From Polydactylus sextarius (taxonomy: Eukaryota > Chordata > Actinopteri > Polynemidae): a DNA stretch of 64,000 nucleotides. The notes beneath the pieces are model-generated. The model had not been told where the DNA came from. It did no database searches and saw only the letters and a list, made by a program, of their open reading frames with translations. The stretch covers positions 13,550,501-13,614,500 of the forward strand of contig CM028927.1 in assembly GCA_016801845.1 (NCBI GenBank), written 5' to 3'. The position numbers and the translations under genes were made by a program. This document shows, piece by piece, positions 1 through 11,500 of the stretch. Position 1 is the stretch's first letter, and each line of letters starts with the position of its first letter.

Positions 1-1150
1 TGGTCATATAAACACACAGACACATTTCCCTTCGGGGAATGAGGGGGTGCCCCAGAGATGCTCCTTTGCTGCCTCTCTTCCAGTCCCACTACTCCCGTAA
101 TGAGATCATTTGCCCCCCCCCCACTCCCCTTTCCCTTTCCTCTATGACCAGCAGACAACTCAATGGTGACACCCGCCTTTGATCACAGGGCAAAGCCTGT
201 TTTGGCAGTTATGGCCACATCTGTTACTCCACTCTGTTCAGTTTCCATTCTCTGCATGTAAATATTTTATGACATGAATTGTTCTATTAAAAAAAATAGA
301 TATATAATAAATTGTGTCTTTGTGTCTTTTATACACTGGGGGTGCTGTCATGTAGAAAGATTGTAGGCGGCATATGATTTTTCCAAAAAACATTACGTTT
401 GACATTAATTAGGTCATTTGTTGCTGCGATAACATTCTGTGATGAATTTGTTTCTGCCAAACTGGCTGATGATCACAATGAATGATTCAATCCTCTGCTG
501 TTTAAAAACTTGATTTATCGGAGCACAGTGGACTCCAGATATTGGATATCGCTCTTTCCCAGAAAGCACAAACTTGTACCAGATTGTGTGATCACACTTT
601 CTGTGTCTTATTTAGTACTGGGGGTAGTTTAACCATCTGTAAGTACTGTCAGGTACGGTGTCATAAAGAGTAGCGTTAAAAAAAAGCAATTATATGACCT
701 CTGTGTTATTGTAATGATTAAATTAATGTGTAATAGCATTTCGGACAAAGCTGATCTAGGGTCAGCATTAATAATCATAATAATATTATCAGATGTAGCC
801 AGTTAAGATTTGGTTGGCTCTTCTCTGTGCAGGATGATGCTGCAGCATGTTCACATCAGTAACCTGTTGTGTTTACATTCACAAAAAAAAAAAAAAAAAA
901 ACAGACCATTGCAGTCCACTACATCTATTTTGAAACCAGATCACAGTGATTTAGAAGTCCCGTGGCACTTGAAAAGTAGGCTACATGCCTGTAACAACTA
1001 GGTTATAGATTAAAGACAGTCTGTCTGGTAGAAGTTTTCTTTTCCGTAGCCTAAATTCCCCTTTTTCCCTTTCTTTCCTTTCTGCCATACACCCCCCCTC
1101 CCTTCTCGTTTCCTCTCCATCCTTGCGTCATTGTTTTGAATGAAGCATCC
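1..1150. other. 5' flank of znf704; no coding sequence seen
   Basis: No coding exon is supported here. The DNA is AT-rich, with a short C-run near 111-122 and an A-run near 882-901. Around 255-330 there is an AATAAA followed by a GT-rich stretch, which could be the 3' end of a neighbouring plus-strand gene (listed separately). The short open frame at 810-1001 reads through an A-tract and has no recognisable protein features. Confidence 0.6.
306..311 (+). terminator. candidate poly(A) signal of an upstream plus-strand gene
   Basis: AATAAA at 306-311 is followed within 20-30 bases by a TGTGTCTTTGTGTC stretch, the arrangement expected of a signal plus GU-rich downstream element. The preceding 60 bases are AT-rich, like a vertebrate 3' UTR end. 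In human 8q21, PAG1 lies 5' of ZNF704 in the same orientation, so a pag1 3' UTR would fit. No coding sequence is visible to confirm this, and the AATAAA may be chance. Confidence 0.3.
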
Positions 1151-1959
1151 TCCCGGCTTGCATTACCTCTAGTCGGAGGAGAAGTGTGGGGGGGAGCGAC
1201 GAGGGCTTGTGGAGGCGTGTGCTTCACCGACCAATCACAGCGCGTCTAGGCCGCCGGACCGCACATGTTTACAGGCAGCATTCCGCCGGTAGAGGCTCTG
1301 CTCGTTCGGGGCAACACACGGACTAGATTTTGAAGCACCCGGAACTGGAGTCACTTAACGGTCGTATCTTAAACAATTTCCATCCTCTATTTCGAGATAA
1401 CGCCATATAAGTTCGAATAAAGCGAAATTATTCGACGTATTTGATTCCATTCTTCTGAATATAAGCAGTTTTGTCGCGAATAAGCGGCCATTTTGTTAAA
1501 TCGTGTACAAATGTCACTTCAATCCTTGGAGGTAGAGGTTACTCCGTGTTTTCCCGCCGTCTCTTCCTCTCGCAGGGAGCAGTGGGGAAAACAAACAGGT
1601 CGAACGGAGGAAGATAGGTAGCCGGTTGGAGGTGGAGGTTGTTTAGCGGCGAATGAATCGTTTTCATGTTGTTGGCTTTCGTCGGGTGGTAATCTCAAAG
1701 TTTTTCAGTTTTCGTTGCTTTTTAATGCGGTGCATTTAGAGACGTTGTTTGTTGAGTTCTCGCCTCACGAGTATGTTGCCGCTTTCTAACATTTTGTCAG
1801 GGCTGTTGGAGCGCGTAGTCTACCCGCTGCGGTTTTGTGTTTTTCTCGGCGTTGTTTACCGGTTATAATTCGACGGTTCATGATTTAACTTTACCGCTTT
1901 GAATTCAGTGTGACGCTTTTTTTTTTTTTTTTTAAACAAAACAATAATTAAAAGAAGAT
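1150..1959 (+). promoter_or_regulatory. znf704: znf704 promoter / CpG-rich 5' region with 5' UTR
   Basis: From about 1150 the base composition changes abruptly to GC- and CpG-rich DNA that continues through coding exon 1. A CCAAT box (CCAATCA, 1231-1237) sits in a CpG-rich context at 1225-1260, and no clear TATA box precedes it. This is typical of a housekeeping-like CpG-island promoter. Transcription probably starts somewhere in 1260-1400 (inference). Several upstream ATGs lie in 1500-1880, and a T-tract of about 16 bases lies just before the start codon. The exact start site cannot be read from sequence. Confidence 0.6.
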
Positions 1960-2220
1960 ATGCATACGAGGCGTTTAGTGAAACGGTCAATTCTCGGTAG
2001 CCGCGTTTATGCGCCGAGTCCGACCGGGGACGGTGCCCCGGTGACAGGAGTGGTCCAGGCTGTCAAGCAGGAAAACAGAGACGTCTCGGCCGCAGGGACC
2101 CGGCGCAGCGTCTACACCGTCCTCATGCAAGACGGGAGCCTCAAAGAGTTCACCGAGGAGGAGATAGCCGCCGGCTTCAATCACACTGCAGCTAAAGCAC
2201 CGCTCAAATCCAGCTTGAAG
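1960..2220 (+). CDS. znf704: znf704 coding exon 1 (residues 1-87)
   Basis: Begins at the first ATG that gives the family N-terminus (MxxRRLxKRxxLGxRV, as in ZNF395 and ZNF704). It encodes a Tudor-like module with the pattern GxRVYAP, GVVQAV, YTVLMQDGSLKEFTEEEI. The donor is AAG|GTGTGT at 2220/2221, phase 0. It is CpG-rich, unlike later exons, and sits in the promoter island. The open frame runs past the donor to 2328, but that extension is arginine/alanine-rich intron sequence without family similarity. Confidence 0.88.
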
Positions 2221-5200
2221 GTGTGTACGTGCGCAAAGCGAGCGCCCCGGCCGGCGAGCAGCGCTTCACTGTTTTTGTTGTGCGGTGTTTTGCAGCGTTT
2301 AACCGCTTCCTGCACAGAGCGGATTTAACGGTGCCGCCGCCGCCGCTGCTGCTGCCGCCGCCGCCGCCGCTGCTGCTGCTGCTGCTGCTGCTGACACCAC
2401 TACCACACATCTTACCGCAAATTTTAACCAGCTAGAATAAACTAGCATCGACCACAACGACCGTAACAGCGACTTGGTTACATATTGCATCAAATAACGG
2501 GGCTGTCATGACATTTGGCGACATCAGATATATATGGGACAAAGGGCTTGATAGGGCCTGCGCAATGTTTATATGAGCTAGTGGGTGGGTAAGCCGAGGC
2601 AAACAAACACTCTGTGCACTGCAGCGTTTTGGACCAGATGTAAAGATCTGCTCCTTTTTGTTTTGTTTTTTATTTGCACACTAGCTTTTGTGATTAATGC
2701 ATCACATTTTGACTATTCTGTGCATTGCACATTTGCACTAAAATACCCTTATTTGGTAATTTTTTTTAATTAGTAGATGATGCAGCTTTGACACCCAAAT
2801 GAATATTCAGTGCATCTGAGATCATTCCACAGACCAAAGCTATTATTCCTTCACAAAGGTTAAAATTAGCCATTGTGGTTAGAATGGTAGGTTTCGATAA
2901 TGTCCAAATTTGTTGTGGTCATGTTTGTTCTAATTAGCAGAGACCTAATTGCCTTCATATTTGTCTTGTATGCCTGTGGTGTTGCATGACTTGATGTGAT
3001 AATGAGAAACTATCCAAGACTTGGATAAAAACATAGTTTGTGGAAAAGGGGAAGTGTGTTTCTGTTTGTGTGTTTTAGTTCTGTCTTTTTTTTAAGAGTG
3101 GGTGTGACTGAGGAACTCACGTGACTCAGAGACTGCTTGTTTATGGTGTGAGGGTTTGATTTGTTTTGATTGGTGTGGCTTGTGCCTCTTTCCCATCCAC
3201 ATGTTGTTTGTTGTGCTGTGATATGTTATCGACAAAGGTTGCAATCAAAGCGAAACGGAAATGCCCGGCCACACGTGATAAGACCGCTCACCTTAAAGGA
3301 AATGTGAGAAGCCGGGCTCAAATTCTACTCCACTGTCTGAAAGTTGTGAGCTGTTATTTAAAACTTTACACACAGACACACGTCTCAGTGACTACGAGAT
3401 CAACAGCTTTGCAAGGAGATTTGTCAGAGCTTTCGAGTGATGGGGAAGGAGGGGGGTGCGGTGCAAACTTTTGGTTTTCTTGTTTTGCATTTGCACGTTT
3501 TGTGTATGTGGCCCTGCACTTACAAAAGGTGTTGCACAATACTGTTATAGTGAGTGGCGCGGGGCCGGAGCAGTGCAGCTGAGGTTGAGAGCGTAGTCCT
3601 GTCAGCACAATGGTCAAGTCTCTTTCAGCACGACTCAATTCCTGCTGAGGTTGAAAACAAGCCATAAAATGAGGAGGAGGGGTCTGCTGCTCTGAGTGTG
3701 TGTGTGTGCAGATTCACATGAGCATCTGTGTTGCTTTTTGTGCTCATGAGATTGTAATAGAGCGAATGTGCCTTCTCTCCCTCCACATATGTACATTTGT
3801 ATGTTTAATGAGTGAGAGCTGACTACTTAAAAATTTGGAGTGGGGGGCTGTTTTTGAGGGCACATTTGCCCCATTTGAGCTGCAGCTGTGCAGGCAACAA
3901 AGCAGGCACCCCCAGGTTGGCAACGGGTGGCATGCTCCAAAGAAGCAGGATGCTTGGCTCATTGCCCGGTATGGCAAACGAAATCCCCCCTATTTTGGAG
4001 GAGGAGGGGTGAGAAGGGACATTAGGATGCCACTTGTTGACTTGTGCGAGTGTGTGTGTGTTGTGAGGAGTGTTACACAGATTTCTCGCTGCTAACAAAG
4101 AGGCATGACTTGTTTTTGTTTTTCTGGCGCTTGTTTTTTTTTGTGCGCCGCTGTTGTTTACGTTGATTGTACGCCAACGTGGGAGTCAATGAAGCAGGCT
4201 TGTTGACAGGAACTGAGTGACTCTTTGTTCTGAAGCGGTGATTCAAGGCAGGCCGGCGTCGCCTGTCCTCATTGGTTAACCGAGCATCATCAGCATGGTG
4301 CGCCGTGACCACAGGGTCAAGTCTGGATGCGGCTGCCTTCATGCTGATGTATTAGTAACCTTTGAGGGTGATGGAGAATAAGCTTAACATTTTGACTTTT
4401 TTTTTTTTTTTTAAATCAACCTTGTTTTGGACAAGATATGTTTATAACATTCATAATCACACATTGTTATGTAATTTGGAGATTTAATCAGATAAGATAA
4501 TACTATTATTTATTGTTGATTGTCCTGTAAAGAAAAGCCTATCTATGAATCAACTAGTTGCTGTTGACTAATCCGTTTAGCTCACATTTGTAAGACATTA
4601 CAGTAGAAGTATTCTTGACATTATTAGATAATAGTCGATTAAAATCATGACTTGATGACATAAGTTTCAGATGGTTTTGGGTAATTTATGGGATTAGAAT
4701 TAAATAATTATTAGCTATATGTGAGTAAATTACAGTTTCATTATAAAAATGTATTGTTTTGGGCTCAGTCATATTGGAAAATCTTTTGTTCCTCTGGTCA
4801 ATGCAGTGTTAAACAATCAATTAATCATTAATGTCTTTAATTGTCATCCTCCAATAAAGCTTCCTTCCTGGAGACAAAGAACCATCTGAGCTAAAAGACA
4901 TGGTCTCTTGGGTCTTAATGACATTCAGTCCAAAGGATTTCATTTCTAGTTTGTGTCGGCTTGGTTTATTATGACCTTTGACCTATAAAAGCATGAGGAT
5001 TTTAACGCTTGACAAACTACGTCCCAAAGCAAGTAGATTATGAGTTTCTCAGTGTGTGTTTGTGTGAGGGAGAGAGGTGGATGAGAGGTAAAGGGGGGAG
5101 GGTGTGTGTGTGTGTGTGGAGGTATCAGTGACATTCTGGGTACTTGTTCTGTTCATTTGTACACACACACAAGTAAACCAGCTTTGACACATGCAACTCA

Positions 5201-5519
5201 CATTTCACAACCGATTTGGTATGCTCCACAATTTCCTGGCTCCGTGAAATGTCATCATTCATAAGCCTGGTGAAAGGAAGGAATTGCCACCGGTTTTATC
5301 CAAAGACTACACTTGTCTCTCTCTCACACACACACACACACCGCCTAATCTTCCTCAAGCCGTTGTAATCAGTCTCGTTGTTTTACTCAAATCAGTATTT
5401 TCACAGAGCATTTTGTGCACCACCGAGCGTTCATACAAGCCAGTTTCAATCATAAGCAATACTCGATACTCATTTGTCATGATTTTTTTTTTCCTCATCA
5501 ATCTAAGTGCATTGGTTCT

Positions 5520-5554
<35 letters not shown>

Positions 5555-8500
5555 AGTTATTGACTCAGGTGCCATTGCCTTTTCCACAGTCAAGCCTAAT
5601 CGTGTTACAGTGCTTTGAGATAATGATCTAGATCACACACACTCACACACATAGTAACACACACACACACACACACATATTGACCTGCATGTCATAGTTG
5701 TCAACGCTCTGTTGATGTGGGCAGCTGTGTGTGTCAACCTGGTTGTGTTTTAGCCTTTTCTCAATGTGTTTCCAAGAGCCTGGTGGCTTTAGGTACCTAC
5801 ACAGATGTGTGTGTGTTGGTGTGTGCGTAGGTGCATGCAGGTATTCATGTGTGGAAGCATGCCTTTCATTGGTGTTGTGTAAGAGGATGGATGATTTTAG
5901 GTGTTTTTTTTTTTACATTGCTACAGGTAGGCGTTTTCACAGCACAGGGAGGGAAGGATAAATGATTTTCATTTGTGATTATATGTCAATGAATAGTTTA
6001 TGATGGGAAGCATGTGTGGTGCAAAAATATGTATGTTTTTGTTTTTGCTTGATGTTTTTTTCTTAGGACATAACACAGAATTATACAGTCGATTTAAAAA
6101 GGTCAACATGAAATTTTGTATTTCAAGTTTTTTGAGTGTTTATAATCTGGATGTGAAACTTGAGGGAGACGTTGGTAAAACAAACTGCCACAAACTGTCG
6201 GTAAAATTAGCAGCGTGTTTGTATCACATGCTGTGTGTTGCAGCGGCCGTGTACTCATGCGTGACACAAACCAAACGCATCAAAACATTACTCCCTAGCT
6301 ACAGTGGTGGCCAAAAGCTCCACAATGGTGGTGGCGATGGTGTTAAAACAAATTTTTTGAATTGTTGAAGCAAAAAGTCATCATCATAATCGGTTACATA
6401 TCAAAGATGCATAGTGTTATTTATTTTTGTCCACAAAAAAGCAATTTTTGTTGATTTCTCAACAGTGCCTTCCTGTTGTCAGATCGAAAACCTCCTGTCA
6501 CCAAAATCACAAGGACGCTAAGAAAAATAGACTTGTTTTATAACTGACCACTGTGCATTTTTTAGTTCAGCCAAACTGTTTTGGAAAAGCTTTTTTAAGT
6601 GAAGTGCAATAAGCTGGAGCCTGTACTCCTTCATTTGAAACGTCAACATGAAAATCCTCACAATTTGGGGTTGCAAAGTTTCGACAGCCAGATCCAGAGC
6701 ACAGACCCTGACTTACTAAATGATGCTTGTGGAAAAGCTATAGCAGTTTTGTTATTGTTTCCATGCACTTATGTAATATTTCTGTGTTTGTATCTTAGTA
6801 ATAAAGTAGTTTAAGTGGGCGATATTTCTTAGTATTAATCTTTACCCACAAGAGAATTGAATAAGATCATCACCTCAGGCCTTTATGACTTAACACTGAT
6901 CATGTTTCATTATTTTTACTAACTTGTGTATGTGTTTGTTGAACCAGGCACTTACTTTCCTTTTTTCCTTCTTTCTTTCCTTTCCAGCAGAGCCCCAGTA
7001 ACGGAGCTCCAGAGGGCCACAAATTGAACGGTGGTTCCCTCAGTCCAGAGGCGCTGGAGGACCAGCGGTTGATGGACAGCAAGCGCATTGGCCGGGACCC
7101 CGACACCCGATCAGTGTCCCTGCTGGAGCAGAAACGCAAAGTGGTCTCCTCCAGCATTGATGTCCCTCAGGCCAGGTAACTTCTTCTTCTGTGACTTATG
7201 TATTTTTTGGAATTAATGTATATTTACTTACATGCCCGTGTTTGGTTATTCTAAGCTTGTGTCCCTTTTCCAGATATTGAAGGTCTGTGTGCTAAGTGTA
7301 TTTTTTGGATGAATTGCATGTTGTTGCCTTAACTCACTGGAGCTATTATGGTTATGGTTAAATTATATGCCTCTGGTGGTTTCCCAGATTGTCGAAGTGA
7401 TGCAACATAGACTCAAGGCCATGAGAGTCGTCTAATATAGTAAATCCCCTCAGTTACCCTCTTGTATGGGTTTCACGGTCCACAGCAAAGAAACAATTGA
7501 CTTAAACATACTGTGGCTTTATAGCAAAGACGGACATAAGAACAAATATGTTTGACATTTCTGTGGGAGAGCAACTTTTGCTTTTATGTTTTATTGAATG
7601 TGGAGTACATCATCCGCCGAGCCTTTTACAGACGGGCAGTTATGTTGTGATACATGAGCTTTTCTCTGACTCATTCAGTGTCTGACACACACACACACAC
7701 ACACACACAAAGACATTATTTTAAGATGGTCAGGTTAAACCACAACTCAAACCAGCCCACAATGGTGTAGTTAAACTTTAATGGGCATTGGTGCACAGCA
7801 GAGAAGTGCTGTCTAATAAAGAAACAACACTTTTGACGATTAAATGTGAAACACTAATACCTTGTAAAGCACTGCACTGTTATCGAACACTCCCTGTTAC
7901 TTGTCTCTCGCCGCTGGAAGAGTCCAATCGATTGCAGTTCTCTGAAAAGTCCTGTAAAAGACGTCTATTTGAGCATCTTTATTACTGCATCCTGCTTTAA
8001 CTTTACCAGCTACCACTGTATTTACCAATGAATCATGGAGTTGGTACTCTCTTGTTACTCATTAAGAAGAAAAATCTCTTTTTAAATCCAATCTATCACA
8101 TGGATTAGATAGAGCTTTTACACCTGTCCCTATATAATGACTTCCTCGGAAAAGGGATTGCAATAACATTGATATGTATATGGTTATTGTGAAATGGTGT
8201 ATTGATTATCTCACTGCTCATGCATAAGTTCAGCTTGTTGCCTCAGCTCAGGGACGGCCACTTCATAAACCAACTTCATGTTTATCTTCCTAATGAGATC
8301 ATCTAGAAGCAAGAAATCACCCGGAATGTTTTTATAAATTACGATTTACCCTCAGCATGCTAATCCTCATATAATGGTTATGAGAAAGTTTGGGCTTTTT
8401 TTTTTTTTTTTCTTTAAAAAGCTTTGCATCTCTTTAGTCATTAGTGTGGGCGCACACATCCAAAATCTCAGCAACACACCCAAGCCGAGCGCCGAGCCAG

Positions 8501-11500
8501 AATTCCAACAGGAATGTGCCAGAGTTTGCTGTGTTTTTATTTAGCCTGCCCAGGCATCTTTGAAGCAGCAGAAGTGTCTGAGCCGTCCGCAGTCATCCTT
8601 ACATAAGTGGAAACAACGAAAGATAAAGTTTAGATTTACTTTTGCATGTTTAAATAGCATTTTAAGCTGTAACTCTCTCTGTTGGTACCTGTACTGTAGG
8701 AATTAAATCACCTCCTGTCAGGTAAGTCAAGGCCAAGTGTCACATCTGAAAGGTTTCCCCGTAATCTACGTAGTTTCAGTAACCGATGTGAGGTATTATG
8801 GTGACCTTGGGTTACTGTAGAAGAGAGAAGTCACATTTAATTTTGTATGTGTTTCCTACTTTAAAATCCATCCCTTCTTGATGTCACAGGTGTTTTTGTT
8901 TTTGATGAAAAGTCCTAATTTGTATTGAACAGCAAAGACTTGACATCTAGACTAATTATTTTTTTTTTTTGTGTAGCACTTCAAAGCCCCACGCTCAAAA
9001 TCCTAAGATCTATTGTTCTTGTCAAGTGCTAAATCAAACTCACCACAAAAAAAAAAAAAAAAAATCCATTTCAGCCCAATTTATAAAGTGCGCTTGTACA
9101 ATCAAGAACATGGAAAGTTCATTCTTGCCACATCTTAAGAGCAGGTAGGAGGCGGTCCTCCTTTCTCAAACAATCCCTACAGTGACCTCTTCAGTACGCG
9201 GCACCATTACTGCCTTAAGATTAAGATCCATGGTTCTCATCCTCTGCACACCTGCGACCGATTTTCAGCTCTGCTTCGGCAACGGGGGAAGAAATGGTGT
9301 CACCGTCGACCACAACATAACGTTTATCTGTAATGGAGACGGGGGGAGGCTTGGAGGGACAGTAGAAAGGGGACAAGGGAGTAACAAGGAGCGAAAGAAG
9401 TGTGTACACATGTGTGTGTGTGTGTGTAGAGAAGGACAAGAGGGTAAAGGAGATGGAGAGAGCATGTGTCAGAGTGTGTATCAGTGGAGATAACAGAAAA
9501 AGGGAGTAAATGCCTGAGGATTTTTTTTTTTTTTTTTTTTTCAGAGCTAACTCTCCTGAGAAGTCTGACCTTGAGGTTGTTAATTGCACTCTGAAAAGTT
9601 CCCTCTCTGATGGTGATTTACCAAGAAAATGTCTGGCTGTTTGATGGCTCTCCAGGTCCCTTGTAACCCAGATACAATAGGTTTCCCACCTCACTGGGAG
9701 TAGCCGAAGTACCCCAATGCCTCCGCAATCACTGGGAAAATAGAGGGAAAATGACAGCATGGCGTATGGATGTTAGACCTCGGGGGTTTTGTGTAGCTAC
9801 ATTTCACAGTTCTGTCAGCCGGTCCGGCTCTTATTACTTTATTGAGTAGCTCTTTCATCCTATTTGTTTACAGCACATTTAGTTCACCCACATCTTCGTC
9901 AGATCTTATGCCAAAAATCAATAGGTGTCATTTGAAGATTGACCTATTTTCTGCGTTGCCCCAACTCCCTAATGCCCAAAAGAAACATATTCTCTTATGA
10001 GACATTTTAAATGTGTTGTGTCTAAAGATACAGAGGCATGAAATGCTTGCATTGGCACATTTCTGATGTTGTTTACAACACACTTATTTGTGATTCTCTC
10101 TTCGCCCAATGTTCAGACGTCCCTATATATTGTCAGACCGGACTTGGCCATGTGCTGGGTCGGCTCCCTCCTCCTATGGCTTATGTGTTTTTTTTTCAAA
10201 GCAGGAAACAGTCAATTGTAACAAGAGCTGGTGGGGCAGACCTGTGGAAACGAATGGCTTGGCTTTTGACAAATAGCATTCTGGAGACTAATTGCTAGCA
10301 GGGGAAGTGAAGTATAACCTTAGTTGAAGGGGAAATCAAGAGAGTGCTCTGCTTATTATTGCAAAACCAAAAAAACCCCAAAAAAACAACAGATATGGGG
10401 GTTCAGATTCTCTCCTCCTCAGACTGTGAACAGTTTGCAGTCACTCTCTAGCAGGGACCAAATTTATGTTTCAGAAAATAACTGGACAACTCGCTGGAAG
10501 TTTTTATTACAACTTTTAACTTGATTTATGATCACTGATCACCATTTCATATTGCTATTAACACATGGAAACTGCTGGCCGGTGAGTGGGACAAACTCCC
10601 AAACCCCAATTTCACGCCAAAGTAAAACAGTTTGTTATTGTTTACCATTTTTATTGCTGACACATTGCGGAGCAAGGGACTGTCAAGTTGTTGTTTGTCT
10701 TTAGAAAGTGACATGGCTCTGTAATCTCCATGTTTTCCCATCTGCTTGTGTTTTTTTTTTTTTCTGATCCTTCAAAGGTCGTTCTAACCTTTCTAGAGCA
10801 GTGTTAGAGCGATTACTCCTTTTTGCACAACTTGTTTGTGTTTGTGGCAAAGGAGGGGCGCTTGAGTTTCAACATAACGGAGAGAGAGGAGGGGAGGACA
10901 GGGGCGTGTGCATGGGAGCAGTTTGGGTTCTCCATACAGTGAGTGACAGAGAACAAGGGAGAAAGACGCTCAGCGGTTGCCAAAAAAACAGTTTTCCTGG
11001 TTTGGATGCCAGTGGAGTTCAGAAACCATGTGATTACCATCTGAAAAGACAGCCCTCATGATCTCTCTCGCTCTCTCTCTTTCACTTCCTCACTCTCCCA
11101 TTCTCAGCATGCTGTTATCTGATTGAACAGTGAGTTTTTTTTTCTTTCCCCTCCACAATGGCTTACTTGACCAAACCAAGTTTGTTAAGTATGATGCAAA
11201 ATTTTTTTTATCAGATTGGCCGAACAACACACAGCTAAAAATATCAAACAGAACAGAAATGTGCTTATTTCTTTTAAAGGATATTACCCAACATGTGAAA
11301 TGTTTGTCTTGTTTTGGGTGGGGCCAGTAATGGCTCAAAAACAAGACTAACATCATGGAATTAGTCAAAAAAAATTGCAGCAAAGGTTTTCTGAATGACA
11401 GTGAAGTGATTTTGCTACTTTGTTATGAGCAAAATGTCAACAGTTGTTTTTTAAAACAAATGGAAACACCACAAACCACTTATGAAGACTTTCTCCAATT

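Noticed and set aside
2204..2493. Minus-strand poly-Ala, poly-Ser and poly-Gly open frames and a plus-strand Pro/Leu frame
   Set aside because: They are the three readings of the GCC/GCT tract in intron 1, with no family similarity.
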